Assembly: GCA_973895155.1 (NCBI GenBank)
Contig: OZ316896.1
Coordinates: 18,352,001 to 18,416,000 of the forward strand
Reading direction: 5' to 3'
Length of the DNA: 64,000 bases
DNA from: Marsupella aquatica
Lineage: Eukaryota; Marchantiophyta
Part shown: positions 24,188 through 37,600 of the stretch, piece after piece
Numbering within the stretch: the stretch's first letter is position 1
How the letters are laid out: the number at the start of each line of letters is the position of its first letter
Position numbers and translations under genes: made by a program
Notes under the pieces: generated by a model
What the model was told of the DNA's origin: nothing
The model's database searches: none
What the model saw: only the letters and a program-made list of their open reading frames with translations

Positions 24188-24217
24188 CACTAGAAGAAAA
24201 CAGGGCCCTTTATGACC
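24188..24217 (+). repeat. CACTA left terminal inverted repeat
   Basis: CACTAGAAGAAAACAGGG followed by TTTATGACC. Pairs with 42922-42951 with several mismatches; the first 14 bases differ at one position. Confidence 0.92.
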
Positions 24218-25160
24218 AATCACCCAATGACAGAGATGAATAAATGACCAAAAGTTTTAATGACACAAAAAGAATGACGGGGGAATGACTGTCCACAATG
24301 ACCAATAGACTGAAATGACAAAATGTTAATTTTTTCGTCATTTTGTATAATGTCTATAATGACTGATGCGACCAAAATGACCCAATTTCCCTAAATGGTC
24401 AATTTAGACACATGTATTAAATGACACAATTAATAACAACAATGATAAATCAGTGTTTAGCAACATTATAGTCACTCTGGACAATGACTGAAATGACCAA
24501 AAATCTATTTGCATCATTTTGGACAACGGTGATAAATGACAAAAAATGTATTATCGTCATTTTAACCAACGGTGTTAAATGACAAAATTTAGGGTCAATC
24601 TGAAAATGAGAATATATCAGTGTTTACAACAACATATTGTCATTATGGACTTCTGCCATAAATGACTAACTCTAGGGTCAATCTTGAAATTAGGACATAT
24701 TAGTGTTTACAAGAACATACCGTCATTATGGACTTCTCTCATAAATGACAAAATTTAGGGTCAATCTGAAAATGAGAATATATCAGTGTTTACACAACAT
24801 ATTGTCATTATGGACTTCTGCCATAAATGACTAACTCTAGGGTCAATCTTGAAATTAGGACATATCAGTGTTTACAAGAACATACCGTCATTATGGACTT
24901 CTCTCATAAATGACTAACTCCACAGTCAATCTTGAAATTAGGATATATCGGTGTTTTCAACAACATACTGTCATTATGGACTTGTCGCATAAATGACTAA
25001 ATATAGGGCAATCTAAAAATCAGGATATATCAATGTTTACAATAACATACAGTCATTATGGACTTATTACATAAATGACTACTTATAGAGTCATTAAAGA
25101 ACCCAAGAGATATGAAGATTAAAATACTCAATAGTCATTCCAGACACCTATCATAATTGT
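24218..25160 (+). repeat. Left subterminal repeats (AATGAC motif, ~84-bp sub-units)
   Basis: AATGAC or its complement GTCATT occurs at spacings of roughly 15-40 bp throughout. From about 24590 the motifs lie in units of about 80-90 bp (AGGGTCAATCT..GAAATTAGGA..AGTGTTTAC..GTCATTATGGACTT..CATAAATGACTAA), repeated five or six times. In En/Spm such subterminal motifs are the TNPA-binding sites; the same role is inferred here. Confidence 0.85.
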
Positions 25161-25164
25161 AGAG

Positions 25165-28100
25165 TCATACACCTTTGGAGTGATTTTCCAGAAGTGTCAT
25201 CATATATGGATGCGCGCATACTATCGTATCCATGGGGCAAATGAAACCTTTTTGTCTCTCCAAGAAGTAGGGCAATACCAATGGAAGGTTGTCATGCTTT
25301 GTTGTAATTGTGTCATGTTTGTGCCGGTGTTTGGACGGGGAATATTTTAATTTGCAAATAAATGCATGCATACCATCACATCCAAAGGCAAATAAAAGTT
25401 GTTTTTTGGTTCTCCAAGAGGTAGTGCTGCCCCAATGGAATGGGCAGGGGAGTAATGCTTCTCAGTATGGTGTGGGTGCAGGTTTAGGGAAGAGGAATAT
25501 TCCAACCTTGCAAGGAATCTAAAGCTAGCTCTCTTTGGAGGTACTAGGGCCTTTATTGGGTCATATGTGAGCAATGGCCCGTCATAAATGCCAATGACTA
25601 AAAGTAGGGTCATTAAAATTGTCATATGGAGAGTCATATCAGTCTAATGACTGGATTTGTGGTCATTTGAGGGGTCCCTTATGTAGTCATTAAGGAAAAG
25701 CACAAATGACCATTTTGGGGCTAGGGGCTTGAGGTGGGCCCTAGAGTGCCATGGGCCCCACATAGAGGTGAGAACCCCTCCACTAGGTGCGGGACACTAT
25801 ACTCATCATTGTCCAACCACTAGTTGCGACATAAACACTTTGGGCACATGTTTTTGTGTTTCCTTAAGGCATGATGCACCTTTGGGGAAATCACTCCCAA
25901 GTCGTACGACTTTGGAGTGATTTGCCAAAAGTGCAACCATGGATGTATACCATCACATCCAAAGGCAAATAAAACCTGTTTTTTGGTTCTCCAAGAGGTA
26001 GTGCTGCACGAATGGAATGGGCAGGGGAGTCGTGCTTCTTAGCATGGTGTGGCTGCGGGATTAGGGTTTGGGAATATTCCAACCTTGCAAGGAATCTAAA
26101 GTTGGCTCTCTTTGGAGGTACTAGGGCCTTTATTGGGTCATATGTGAGCAATGGCCCGTCATAAATGCCAATTACTACAAGAAAGGTCATTAAAATGGTC
26201 ACATTGGATGTCATATAAGTGGAATGACCTGAATTATTGTCATTTGAGGGGTCCCTCATGCAGTCATTAAGGAAAAGCACAAATGACCATTTTGGGGCTA
26301 GGGGTTGGAGGTGCGCCCTAGAGTGCCATGGGGCCCCACATAGAGGTGAGAACCCCTCCACGAGGTGCGGGACACTATACTCATCATTGTCCAACCACTA
26401 GTTGCGACATAAACACTTTGGACACATGTTTTTGTGTTTCCTTAAGGCATGATGCACCTTTGGGGAAATCACTCCCAAGTCGTACGACTTTGGAGTGATT
26501 TTCCAAAAGTGTTGCCATGCATGCACACCATCACATACAAAGGCAAATAAAAGTTGTTTTTGGGTTCTCCAAGAGGTGGTGTTGCACCAATGGAATGGGC
26601 AGGGGAGTCGTGCTTCCCTGTATGGTGTGGGTGTGGGTTTAGGGAAGAGGAATATTCCAACCTTGCAAGGAATCTAAAGCGGGCTCTCTTTGGAGGTACT
26701 AGGGCCTTTATTGGGTCATATGTGAGCAATGGACCGTCATAAATATCAATGACTAAAAGCAAGGTCATTAAAACTGTCATATGGAGAGTCATATCAGTCT
26801 AATGACTGGATTTGTGGTCATTTGAGGGGTCCCTTATGCAGTCATTAAGGAAAAGTACAAATGACCAGTTTGGGGCTAGGGGCTGGAGGTGGGCCCTAGA
26901 GTGCCATGTGGCCCCACATAGAGGTGAGAACCCCTCCACTACGTGCGGGACACTATACTCATCATTGTCCAACCACTAGTTGCGACATAAACACCTTGGA
27001 CACATGTTTTTGCGTTTACTTAAGGCATGATGCACCTTTGGGGAAATCACTCCCAAGTCGTATGACTTTGGAGTGATTTGCCAAAAGTGTCACCATGGAT
27101 GCATACCACTGTTCCAAACGCAAATGAAGCCCTTTTTTGTCTCTCCAAGAGGTAGCGCAACACCAATGGAATGGGTGTGGCAGTGGTGCTTCCCTCTATG
27201 ATGTGTCTGATGTTTAAAGGTATTCGATTATTCCATTTTTGCAAGGAATGTAGAGCGGGCTCTCTCTGGCGGTACTAGGACCTTCTTTGGGTCATTTTTT
27301 AACAAAGTCATGTCATAAGTGCCAATGACCACAAGTAGGGTCATTGAATTGGTCATATGGGATGTCATATAATTCAAATGACTGGACTTGTTGTCATTTG
27401 AGGGGTCTCTAGTGCAGTCATTGAAGACAAGCATGAATGACCAATTTGGAGGTAAGGGCTGGAGGTGGGCCCTAGAGTGCCATGTGGCACCACATAGAGC
27501 TCGCAACCCCTTCACTAGGTGTCAAATACTATAATTACTATTCTCCAACCACTAGTTGCACCATTAGCAGTTGGAGCCATGTTTTTGTGTTTACTTAAGG
27601 GATGATATAATCTTGGGGAAATCACTCCCAAGTCGTACGACTTTGGAGTGATTTGCCAAAAGTGTCACCATTGATGCATACCATCCTATCTAAAGGAAAT
27701 GAAGCCATTTTTTTTGTCTCTGCAAGAAGTAGTGCAAGGCTGTTGTCCTTCCATGTAATTGTGTCATGTTTGTGCCAGTGTTTGGATGGGGAATATTCTA
27801 TTAAATGAATAGTGATGGGGCACTCAAGAAGGTAGTGTAATCTTCATTGAGTCATTTCTGAAAAAATTGGTGTCATAAATACCAATGACTACAAGTAGGG
27901 TCATTAAATCTGTCATATGGGCTGTCACATAAGTCAAATGACTGGATTTGTGGTCATTTGAGGGGTCCCTTGTGCAATCATTAAGCAGAAGCACAAATGA
28001 CCAACTTGGGGCTGGGGGCTGGAGGTGGGCCCTAGAGTGCCATGGGGCCCCACATAGAGGTGAGAACCCCCTCCACTAGGTGCGGGACACTATACTCATC

Positions 28101-29400
28101 ATCGTCCAACCACTAGTTGTGCCATGAACACTTTGGACACATGTTTTTGCATTTACTTAAGGCATGATGCACCTTGGGGAAATCACTCCCAAGTCATACA
28201 ACTTTGGAGTGATTTGCCAAAAGTGTCACCATGGATGCATACCACCATATCCAAGCGCAAATGGAGCCATTTTTTGTCTCTCCAAGAAGTAGCGCAACAC
28301 CAATGGAAGGTTGTCATCTTGTGATGTAATTGTGTCATGTTTGTGCCGGTGTTTGGATGGGGAATACTCCATTTTGCATATGAATAGTGTCGGGGCATTG
28401 TGAGTAGGTGTTGTAATCTTCATTGGGTCATTTTGGAGGAATAGTGTGTCATTAATGCCAAAGACTGCAGTAAGGGTCATTTTGGCAGTCCTTTTGGAAG
28501 TCATTTGTGCCAAATGACTCCATATGGGGTCATTATAGAGGTCCCTCATGGTGTCATTACGGACCATCAGAAATGACCCTTTTGGGTCTAGGAGCTTAAG
28601 GTGGCCCTAGTGTGCCATGGGGCTCTACATGAAGGTGGCAACCTCTCCACAAGGTGCGGGGTACTATACCCACTATTCTCCAACCACTAGTTGCACCATG
28701 AGCACTTTGGAGCCATGTTTTTGCAATTACTTAAGGGATGATGCAACCTTGGGGAAATCACTCCCAAGTCATACAACTTTGGAGTGATTTGCCAAAAGTG
28801 TCACCATGCATGCATACCATCCTAAGGCATGCATACAAAAATTGTTTTTGTCTCTCCAAGAGGTATATAGTGCAATACTAGTGGAAGACTATGTCCTTCT
28901 ATATAACTATGTCATGTTTGTGCCGATATTTGGATTTTGGATATATTCTATTAAATTCCAAAGGAATTGTAAAGGGGCACTCCGAGAGGTAGTATACTCT
29001 TCATTGGGTCATTTTCACATAATGTGTGTCATTAATGTCAATGACTACAATAAGGGTCATTTTGGTAGTCAGTTGGAGGTCATTTGGAGCAATTGACTGC
29101 ATATGTGGTCATTAGAGAGGTCCCTCATGGTGTGTCATTAATGAAAACACCTCAAATTAGGGTAATCTTGGTTGTCATACTAGAGGTCAGAAGTACCAAA
29201 TGACTGGAAATGTGGTCTTTACAAAGGCTATTGGGGGGTTCTCTTTGGAGGTACAAGGGAGTTCATTGGATCATTTGTGAATTAAATGGTGCTTCAATCT
29301 GAGGACTAAACGTGGGGTCACTCACGCTGTCATATTGGAAGCCATTAATGTTGGCATATTGGAGGTCATATAGTCATGGGAAGGCTCACTTGTTAATGCT
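25165..29400 (+). repeat. Tandem array of ~575-bp units in the left subterminal region
   Basis: About six and a half units. Landmarks in each are: TTTGGAGTGATTT, CATACCATC..CCAA, TCTCCAAGAGGTAGTG, GGAATATTCCA, TCTTTGGAGGTACTAGG, TTCATTGGGTCAT, several AATGAC motifs, AGTGCCATGGGGCCCCACAT, AACCACTAGTTGC and GGGAAATCACTCCCAAGTC. Corresponding landmark positions are 25888, 26466, 27044, 27619, 28180 and 28755 (intervals 578, 578, 575, 561, 575). The last unit degenerates towards 29400. Minus-strand open frames of about 100-170 aa recur per unit but are a by-product of the repeat. Confidence 0.92.
25888..25923. repeat. 36-bp near-perfect palindrome (first of six)
   Basis: Arms AAATCACTCC..AAGTC and GACTT..GGAGTGATTT meet at GTCGTACGAC; only one complementary pair of positions mismatches. 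Equivalent sites occur at 26466-26501, 27044-27079, 27619-27654, 28180-28215 and 28755-28790, the later ones with changes near the centre (GTCATACAAC). Confidence 0.9.
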
Positions 29401-29529
29401 TTGGTGTAATGCTCTCAAAAACTCTTAGACAACATAGCCTCATATGTAGTCTTCCCTTGGTCCAAAAGGACCTTTTATATCGCGGGCATGATTTTTTATA
29501 TATAACATTGGTCCTTAACATTCTTGTTG

Positions 29530-29760
29530 GCACCTACACAAACAGCCATGACCTTATGGGGGGGTTGCGACATTATAAGTTATTAACCTTGCCTTCCCTA
29601 CTTAGGACCTTATGGGGGCGTCCGGACCTTGTTATTACCCTATATAGTCGGTATTTCCCTAGGGCCTTATGGGGGCGAGGGGGGGGGGTGGTTTACATTG
29701 TTATTAATCTAGTCTCAACTTCCCTAGGGCCTTATGGGGGGTCCAGACATATGAGAGATT
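29530..29760 (+). repeat. Short tandem repeat with CCTTATGGGGG core
   Basis: CCTAGGGCCTTATGGGGG-type phrases, linked by TTATTAACCTTG/TTATTACCC-type spacers, recur four times at about 55-75 bp spacing; a run of G follows the third copy. Confidence 0.8.
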
Positions 29761-32700
29761 GTCAGAATAGAACCTAATTCATGACCCACGTACAATATCC
29801 ACCATCCCCATCTGGAGAAATACCTTACTTTTACGGGGTTTAGGCATCCAGCTTTAGGTTTTTCCTCCTCAAGTGTTCTCGCGTACCAACAGGAGCCCTT
29901 TTTCCTGAAAAAACATCGACGGAGAGGGCAATGCTCGATGTGCTCTTTTCTTGGCATGCCTTGTGTGCACATTGCAAGGGCTTAGGGTTGCGCAGCGTTG
30001 TGCATTGCCTCCACCAAGCTTCGACACTCTTCCGAGCACATTTGCTAGACTAGCACAGGGTGGAGTTGCGGGAGGGGAGGAGCTGCAACACTCTTCCGCG
30101 CACAGGTTGGAGTTGCCCCAGGAGCACAGGTTGGAGTTGCGGGAGGGGAGGAGTTGCGTGAGGTTGGAGGTGCGGAAGGGAAGAGCTGCAGAAGGAAGAG
30201 CCGGACACAATCAGAAACAGTCGAGCGACAAGCTGCGGGTCACGAGCTGTGGGTGAGGAGCTACGATCGACAACAAGCTGCGCAAGGTGGATGCGGAAGG
30301 CATTTGCGCACTGGGGCCCCGATCATCATGGAAGGCGATTGCTATGGAAGCTCGTGGAGGCAGTGAAAGCAGGGAGGAAATGATTCTTGCTGCGGAAGGT
30401 CGACGATAGCTTCTTGAAGAGGTTGTGGAGTTTGCGGAAGGGAGCCGGTTGTTTGTTTGGTCTCAACATTTGTTTCTTTAAGTGGGTGCGAGCTGCTTGC
30501 GGAAGGGGAGAGGTGACCTGATTGCGGACGGGGAGAAGGCAAGCTGCTTGCGGAAGGGGAGAGGTCGAGCAGCTGCTTGCGAAAGGGGAGAGGGCGACTC
30601 ATTGCGGAAGCTGAGAGTGCAAGCTACTTGCGGAAGGCAGCAGAGCACAAGCTGCTACCTGCAAGTTGAGGCCTGCTAGCTTCCGCCTCAAAGGTATTGA
30701 CCTTATTCCCATTGGCGCCCATGCTGTGATTTGCCTGGTTGCTCTGTGCTCTCCACTTCCGGCTCCACCCCAGCCTGGGACCTGCAATGTGTTGTGTTGG
30801 GACCTGTGTTGCTGTGTGTCAAAGCTCTCTGCTTATGTTTTTTCTCTATCTATCCCTCTCCATTCGCTACATGTTCTCTGATCTTCTATTCTATTGCCAT
30901 TTACTACTTGTTCTTTGAGTTTGCTGAGTTTGGTTGTCCACCTTCTCGCCCTCTGTAGCCTTGAGAGGATTGCTCAATTTGTATGTGACCGCTCCTGTTG
31001 CATGCACTTATCTGCACTTACTTTTCAGACAATTTCTACTTTAAAGGACGTCTCTCTTTATTGTATATATCTCTCCTTTTCCATTTAAGACGGAACTGTC
31101 TCCACTACTGCTAGTCTCCCGGTTGAGCTTCTTTATTGCCCATTACAATCTATATCAATTTTTTTCCCACTCAGGTTCTCTGATCTTCAATTCTATTGCC
31201 ATTTGCTACATGTTCTTTGAGTTTGTTGAGTTTGGTTGTCCACCTTCTCGCCCTCTATAGCCTTTGCATCACAAGTGCCTGCATTTCCTTCCCTGTCCCA
31301 TGCTAGCTCCACTGCGGCCTTCCACTGCTATCTATGTTGATTCCTTCCACTGCTACAAAATTCTGCTTTGCAATGCCATCCCAATGCTCATATGTCCCAG
31401 TAAAATTCGGGTAGACATAAGTATTAGGCGCAGAGTCTTCTCTCTCTGCTTGCCCAAGATCAGGGTTTACTGGTTCTAATTGCTAATTCAGTCCCCATTT
31501 AGAATGACCTAAGAAATTTAACTATCTTCGAGCTTTATTGTTTGTTTTGGCAAAATCTTCCCTTGCGGCCAGCAGCTGAGGCAGCATCCACGATGTCCGA
31601 TACATTTTTCAAGACATAGGTAAGCTGGCTGGGGAATGCCTTTCTCCTCAATCTCAAGAGATGATTTTTCTGGAGTCTGCTCACGTATTGCTCTTGCTTG
31701 TCCAGAACTTGAACGGCTATTTACCACAACTAAATCAAGTGCCCGAGTTCTGACCGAGTTGTCCTCTGTCTCTCTGCTGTTGATTTCTGATTGCTACTTG
31801 TTGGATTTGTCTGCTATGTTCAGTTCAGTTTGTTGTCTTGTTGTCGTCTGGCAATTATTGCCAATTATTCTGACTGCGTGAAAGGCTGTTCTATTTAGTG
31901 CTGCCTAATTGAACATAAAAATATGCTATTAAGTTGATTGAGTTAGGCAAATCAGGATGCCATACCCTTGTGTTCAAAATTCTATATCTGGCAGTGTTTG
32001 TTGTGTTTGTTGTGTTCAAAATTCTATTGGCAGTGTCAACCTAGAAAGATAACCTGATGTATCGCCAACCTTTTCAGTGTGCTGCCAAAGTCCCTGTAGA
32101 TGCCACTCCTTCTCTGTTTTAAATGAGTAAACTCCTTTCCTCCATATTGAAATGTCATCCTGGACCTAAGCTGCGAGGAACTGCGAGGTGAGTCGTGACA
32201 ATCTTTGTGGTGCAAGGTGAGCTTGATCTCTTATTATTACAATGTAGTCCTTAGTTTTCCATTGTATGATGTTTTCCTTAGTCTGTCTATGTTCCTCAAT
32301 GAAAATTTGGTTTCCTTACTCTTCTTTTGACATCCCTCTGTATCATAGCCTTTTCTTTTCTCTTTTTTTTACTGAAGAGAAGTGCAGGCATGTATGGTGA
32401 ATCCTCACTTGATTCCAGCAGCGACTCTGTAGAATTTTGTCGCCAAAAAGTTTCAAAGTTTTGTGTGTGGTTTGCCAACTGCTGTGCCACCTCAGAGAAT
32501 TCCTTAGTGGCTTTTGTACAAGCCTTGCTCTTCAACTATGGTAATTTACAGCTAATTGTCTGATGTTCACACAACATCCATACACAGCAATGAATACAAC
32601 TCCATGAATACAGCCACATGATTTCCTTTGGTCTGCAAACTGGACGAAACTAAACTAAACTCAGCTTGGTCAATTTTAAATTCTTCGTAAGGGTCTCTGA

Positions 32701-33377
32701 CAGCAGCCCGGTATAGTCATTTGTGCACGAAGATAGAGTACGGTGCAGCTTTTGAAAAAGTGGGTGGACCAGCAGCTTGTTGAGAGTAAAGCAACTTATG
32801 GTTCTATAACAGATGTGTGCAGTAGCTTAAGATGTAGAAGGCACACAATAAAACTTGATTTTTACAGATTTAAAAAAGGGCAGGGTGAGTGAGCACTGCA
32901 TGTTGAACTCACAGGTCCGAATCTTGATTTGATTTCACTGCTAAAATTCGTATCTCTTGCCTGAGTCCCAGTTTGCTGGAGTTTTGTTGCTCTTTGTGCT
33001 TTGTTGTGCACATTGTTGTGTTTGCTTTGTCCATTTTAAAACTTGAGAGCCAAATGAATGCTTTGCTGAAACTCAATTGCTATTTGTTCTGTGTTGCCCT
33101 TACAGATTTTAAAAAGGCAGGGTGAGTGAGCACTGCTGTACAGCAAGCGAAGGCATACAGGTTGCAATATTTGTGATTGCTTCCAATCATAGGCCAAGGT
33201 TATTTGCGCTGCTCAGTCCTAAATGCTTTGCCATCTATAAAGCATTGGTTTATGCTGCACCCTTGTGGTTACATGTCATATTTTATGCTGCACCCTCATT
33301 CTTTTGTGTCATGCTGCACCCTGTTATATATTCCTTCTTGTTTCACAATCTGATGTAGGGTCTGAGTGTGCAGGACC
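29761..33377 (+). other. CACTA internal leader region without a supported gene
   Basis: Contains GC-rich repeats at 30060-30180 (GGTTGGAGTTGCGGGAGGGG) and 30480-30650 (AGCTGCTTGCGGAAGGGGAG, about five copies). A duplicated ~95-bp phrase (TTGAGTTTG(C/T)TGAGTTTGGTTG..CTTCTCGCCCTCT) occurs at about 30865-30960 and 31165-31262. A second duplicated phrase (AAAAAGGCAGGGTGAGTGAG) lies near 32880 and 33110. No long frame shows a recognisable domain. It may hold promoters or untranslated exons of the element's genes. Confidence 0.5.
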
Positions 33378-34032
33378 ATGGCTCGCAATAAGCAGAAGGC
33401 CATGAATCGTTGCAGAGGTGAATCCTCTCAAGCACCTCAATTGTCCTTATATTCAGACATTGAGATTAACCAGAATAGTCCACATGTATGTGCGATTTGT
33501 GATGAGGGATCTCATTGTTTGTGATGGGCCTTGCCACCGACATTTCCATAAGAATGTTTCCTGTCCTTTGGGTCAACAATGGCTATGCCCAACTATATCC
33601 CTCGCTGATGGCCATGTTGGAGAATGGCTTTGTGTTGATTGCAAGAATGAGGAACATTCTTGCTTTAAGTGCCATGTGTCTGGAAAAATTGGTGAAGAGG
33701 TAAGAAAATGTCCAGACTCTCTCTGTGCCCGGTTTTACTGTCGGCAGTGTTTGGTTCCTGGCACAGCATCATGTGGACTCCATATTTGTCTTACTTGTGG
33801 ACAGGGGCCCAATGATGGGGCTAATGGCTTTTTGGTTCAGTGCATGAGGTGTCCTAAGGCATGGCACAAGGACTGCCTGCTGTTTATCCAACAGAGGGGA
33901 TTTGCCCATGATCGAACAATTTGGGATCACTCAGCGCATGGGCAGCCCAAGAAGGGGATGTTTTACTGTCCTGACCATGACATTGACCCTACACTAGGCA
34001 CTCCTACTAGGAGCCACATATCTTGGATTTGA
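33378..34032 (+). CDS. EDM2-like multi-PHD zinc-finger protein carried by the CACTA element (one frame break)
   Basis: ATG 33378 (context GACCATGG) opens a frame reaching the first zinc-binding pair, HVCAIC. The frame then shifts by one base near 33507 into a frame open to TGA at 34030-34032. Ligand clusters in order: CAIC / VCDGPCHRHFH / WLCVDC; CFKC..KCPDSLCARFYCRQC; ICLTCG..VQCMRCPKAWHKDC..FYCPDH. The phrases CDGPC..FH, CxxCARFYxxxC and RCPKAxHxxC followed by a final CPxH match the PHD module of plant EDM2 proteins, which read H3K9me2-related chromatin and control transposon-linked heterochromatin and intronic polyadenylation. The rest of EDM2 (the large C-terminal region) is absent. The gene lies 600 bp upstream of the transposase gene, same strand. 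Its role in the element is unknown; the frame break may be decay or an assembly indel. Confidence 0.7.
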
Positions 34033-34632
34033 TTGAGGCTGGATGGAACACAAACTTGAGATAGAGCTTTTTGATGGTTTCACGTGGACTTAAACAATTT
34101 TCAGAGTGCTAAAACATGTGGACTATTTATATGCAGTTTGATGAACTCCTCATGTATACACACTCTACGACAGTGCATTGCGGATTGAGGCAATTAATTT
34201 TGAGAAATCAACTTTATTATCTTTTCCAGGGTAGGATTCCGATTTTGAAGCATGTGCTTTGAGTGTGACTTTCCTCCATATTGATGTCTAAACTTCACTT
34301 GTAAATTTGTCACTGGTGTCACAAACGTTACTTATTCCAGACCTGTCTACTCACATTCCTAATAGGCAAACAAATACTGGAAATGATGAAGGCACAGAGA
34401 TTTACGTTCATAGTATCATTCTGATGACACTGTATGTGATGCTCTATTTGTATGCAAGAAGGAGAAGGTGCCCTACTATAGTGGATTTGAGAAACTGGGC
34501 TCTGTGGGTTTGAGCAATTGGACTGTGGTTGGCATCGGTTGTACAACTGTGACGGTAGGCCCAATTTTGTATGCATGTCACTCTGATTCAGTTTGAAAAT
34601 CATAGTTTGAATACAATTTCAATCAAGCTAGC

Positions 34633-37600
34633 ATGGCACAATTGCCACAGAATATGTTAGGTGTGGGTAGAACTCCAAAGTTGCCGCTCTTCCATCCAGC
34701 TAGAGTACAACATCGTGATGATGCTTTGTGGGTTCGAGAACAGAAGGCCTGCCACAAGAGTGGGGACCATAAGATGTACTGCCCTTGTGTGAACTGCAAA
34801 GGGAATTATAGGACTAATCGGAATACTGCTAGACTGCACCTTATTAAACATGGTCGGTACCCTGCATGTCGAGTGTGGGTGGGAGAGGGACAGGACTCTT
34901 CTGATGAAGAGTGGGGTGCTGACTACATGTCACAACATGGCCCTGAGGCATTGAGGGTAGCAAACCTTCAGCAGGCAACCTGTGCACAACAGCCAACTGT
35001 AGATGTTGAAGAACATTTATTTGTAGATGTTCCAGAGTATCCAACTGTGGATGTTCAAGAACATCCAACTATAGATGTCGAAGAACATATCAGGGCTCTA
35101 CTGGAAGAAACGTTGCTGAGAACCAATGAAGAATCCCCTGAGCATGAGCTAGATGATCAGGACCGTTTTGACTTGGATTTTGTACTTGGGGATGATGAGA
35201 GTGAAGGAGGTGCCCATCCTGTAAACCCCCTTGAAACCTCCAAAACTCTTGTGGAGACTGATCCTGCACAGTTATCTTTAGATGCAGCAATGCAACCTTT
35301 GTTCCCAGGCAGCAAAATAGATGTTGTGTCATTCATGTTGCTTCTGCTGAACATCTGTCATGGCCATGGATTCTCAAACAAAGGAGTGAATGCAATGTTG
35401 TCTTTGATGGGGGAGCATGGTATGCCTACAGAGCATAATCTGCCCAAGAACTTATATGCTGCAAAGCAGTTATTGAGAAAGCTTGGCTTGGATTATGAGA
35501 GAATCCCTGTCTGTGAGAAAGGTTGTATGCTCTTTAGGGGTGAGAATGCCAAGTTAGAAAACTGTTCAGTGTGTCAGCAGCCCAAGATGAAGAGAGTGGG
35601 GAATTCATTACAGGCAAGGAAGGTAGTGCGGTATTTCCCTATAATTCCCAGGTTGAAGAGATTGTATGCCACTGCTGGTACATCTAAACTCATGACTTGG
35701 CATCATGAGAATAGAAGCACAGACAACATGGTTCGGCACGCAGCAGATTCAAAGGCTTGGAAGCATGTGGATACAAATATTGATCGGGAATTTGCAGCTG
35801 AACCAAGGAATGTGCGATTTGGGTTGGCACTTGATGGGGTGAATCCCTTTGGGAATAATTCCACAGCTTGGTCTACCTGGCCAATACTGTTGTTGAATTA
35901 CAATTTACCTCCTTGGCTTACCACCAAGAAGTTCTTTGTCATGCTAGCTATGCTGATTCCAGGACCTGATTCAGTAACAGAGGAACAGCTAGACATAATA
36001 TTGGGCCCATTCTATGAGGAGTTGGAGCTGTTGTGGAAGAAAGGAGTGCCCTGCTTTGACAAATTGCCACGCCCAGGATTGTCTCAACACTTCAACCTTA
36101 GGGCTGTGCTATTGTGGACAATCAATGATTACCCTGCATATGGTTTAATATCTGGACAACAACACTCTGGATACAAAGGATGTGTCATCTGTGGGCCAGA
36201 ATGTGTGGCACGTGGTTCTAAGCACTTGCAGAAATTAGAGTACAGTGGCCACCGTCGATGGTTAGCAGCAAGGCATCTTTTTCGTAGACCAGATAGTGCA
36301 CAATACTTTGATGGTGCAATTGAGAGTCGACCTGCACCGTGTAGAATGACAAGCTCTGATAGAAAGAAGTGGGGAGACGAGACAACAGAATATTTGAAGA
36401 AGGGAGGAACCAAGGTTGAGGATGAGAAATGCCCCATAAAGGTGCATGGAGTGAAGAGGGCTACTGGTCTGTACAAGTTGCCCTATTGGAATGTAAGACT
36501 CCATACTACTACAATGAATTTCTGCAATCTCTTCATATGACTTTGAAATATATTCTCTTCATATACTTCCTGTAGCCCAGATTTTGTAATTGTTGTATTC
36601 AATGCACTAATTTCTGAATTGTGTCCACTGCACAAACTACTGCCCAGTGATGCCAAAAGTTGTATTCAATGCCCTAATTTCTGAATTGTGTGTCCACTGC
36701 AGAAACTACTCATTAACCATTGTCTAGATCCCATGCACTGTGAGAAGAATCTTGCACACAACATTGTGCACACTATCATTGGGACCAAGGACACTCCTTC
36801 TGTGAGAGAAGACATGAAGCTCTTACAGGTGCGCCAACACCTATGGCTTGTACCCAATCCAGCTCCCAAGCGTAAGGATGACAAATTGTTGATGCCCCCA
36901 GCCCCATATTGCCTGAGCAAGAAGGAAAGAACAAGGTTCTTGGAGGTTTTATTGACCTTGAAAGGGCCCACTGGTTTTTCAAGTTCTTTGGCAAAGTGTG
37001 TTACAAAATCCAAGAAACTCTCTGGGTTGAAATCACATGATTTCCACCAACTCATGCAACAGATTCTCCCTCTGGCAACAATGGGATTACTTGATGAAGG
37101 GGTTCGCTTGGCCATAGCTGGGGTGAGCAATATCTATCGCCAGATCTGTACGAAGGTGTGGGACCCTTCAATGTATGAGAATTTGATGATGGATGTTGCA
37201 TTCACTCTCTGCATTTTGGAAATCCATTTTCCACCAAGCTTCTTTGATGTCATGACCCATTTAATGATTCACCTAGTGGAGGAATTAGACTTGTGTGGCC
37301 CAGTTACAGGCAGATGGATGTACCCAATAGAGAGGAACCTGAAGGTATTGAAGGGTTATGTACGAAACAAGGCACGTCCAGAGGCTTCTATGGCTGAAGG
37401 CTATGTATTAGATGAGTCTTTGGGATTTCTTTCTGAATACATGATTGATGCAAAGGGAGAGGGAAAACGAACCTGGGAGTTGGAGGAGGATGCTGGCGTT
37501 GCAGGCATTGTTTTGGAAGGGGCTGCAAAGGCGATAACTTTGGATTGGTCTGAAATGATGGTCATGCATCATTATATATTAGAGAATGAAGAGACAGTGG

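Noticed and set aside
25347-27515. Recurring minus-strand open frames of about 95-167 aa in the CACTA array.
   Set aside because: They repeat once per tandem unit, consist partly of translated AATGAC motifs, and show no domain; they are a by-product of the repeat.
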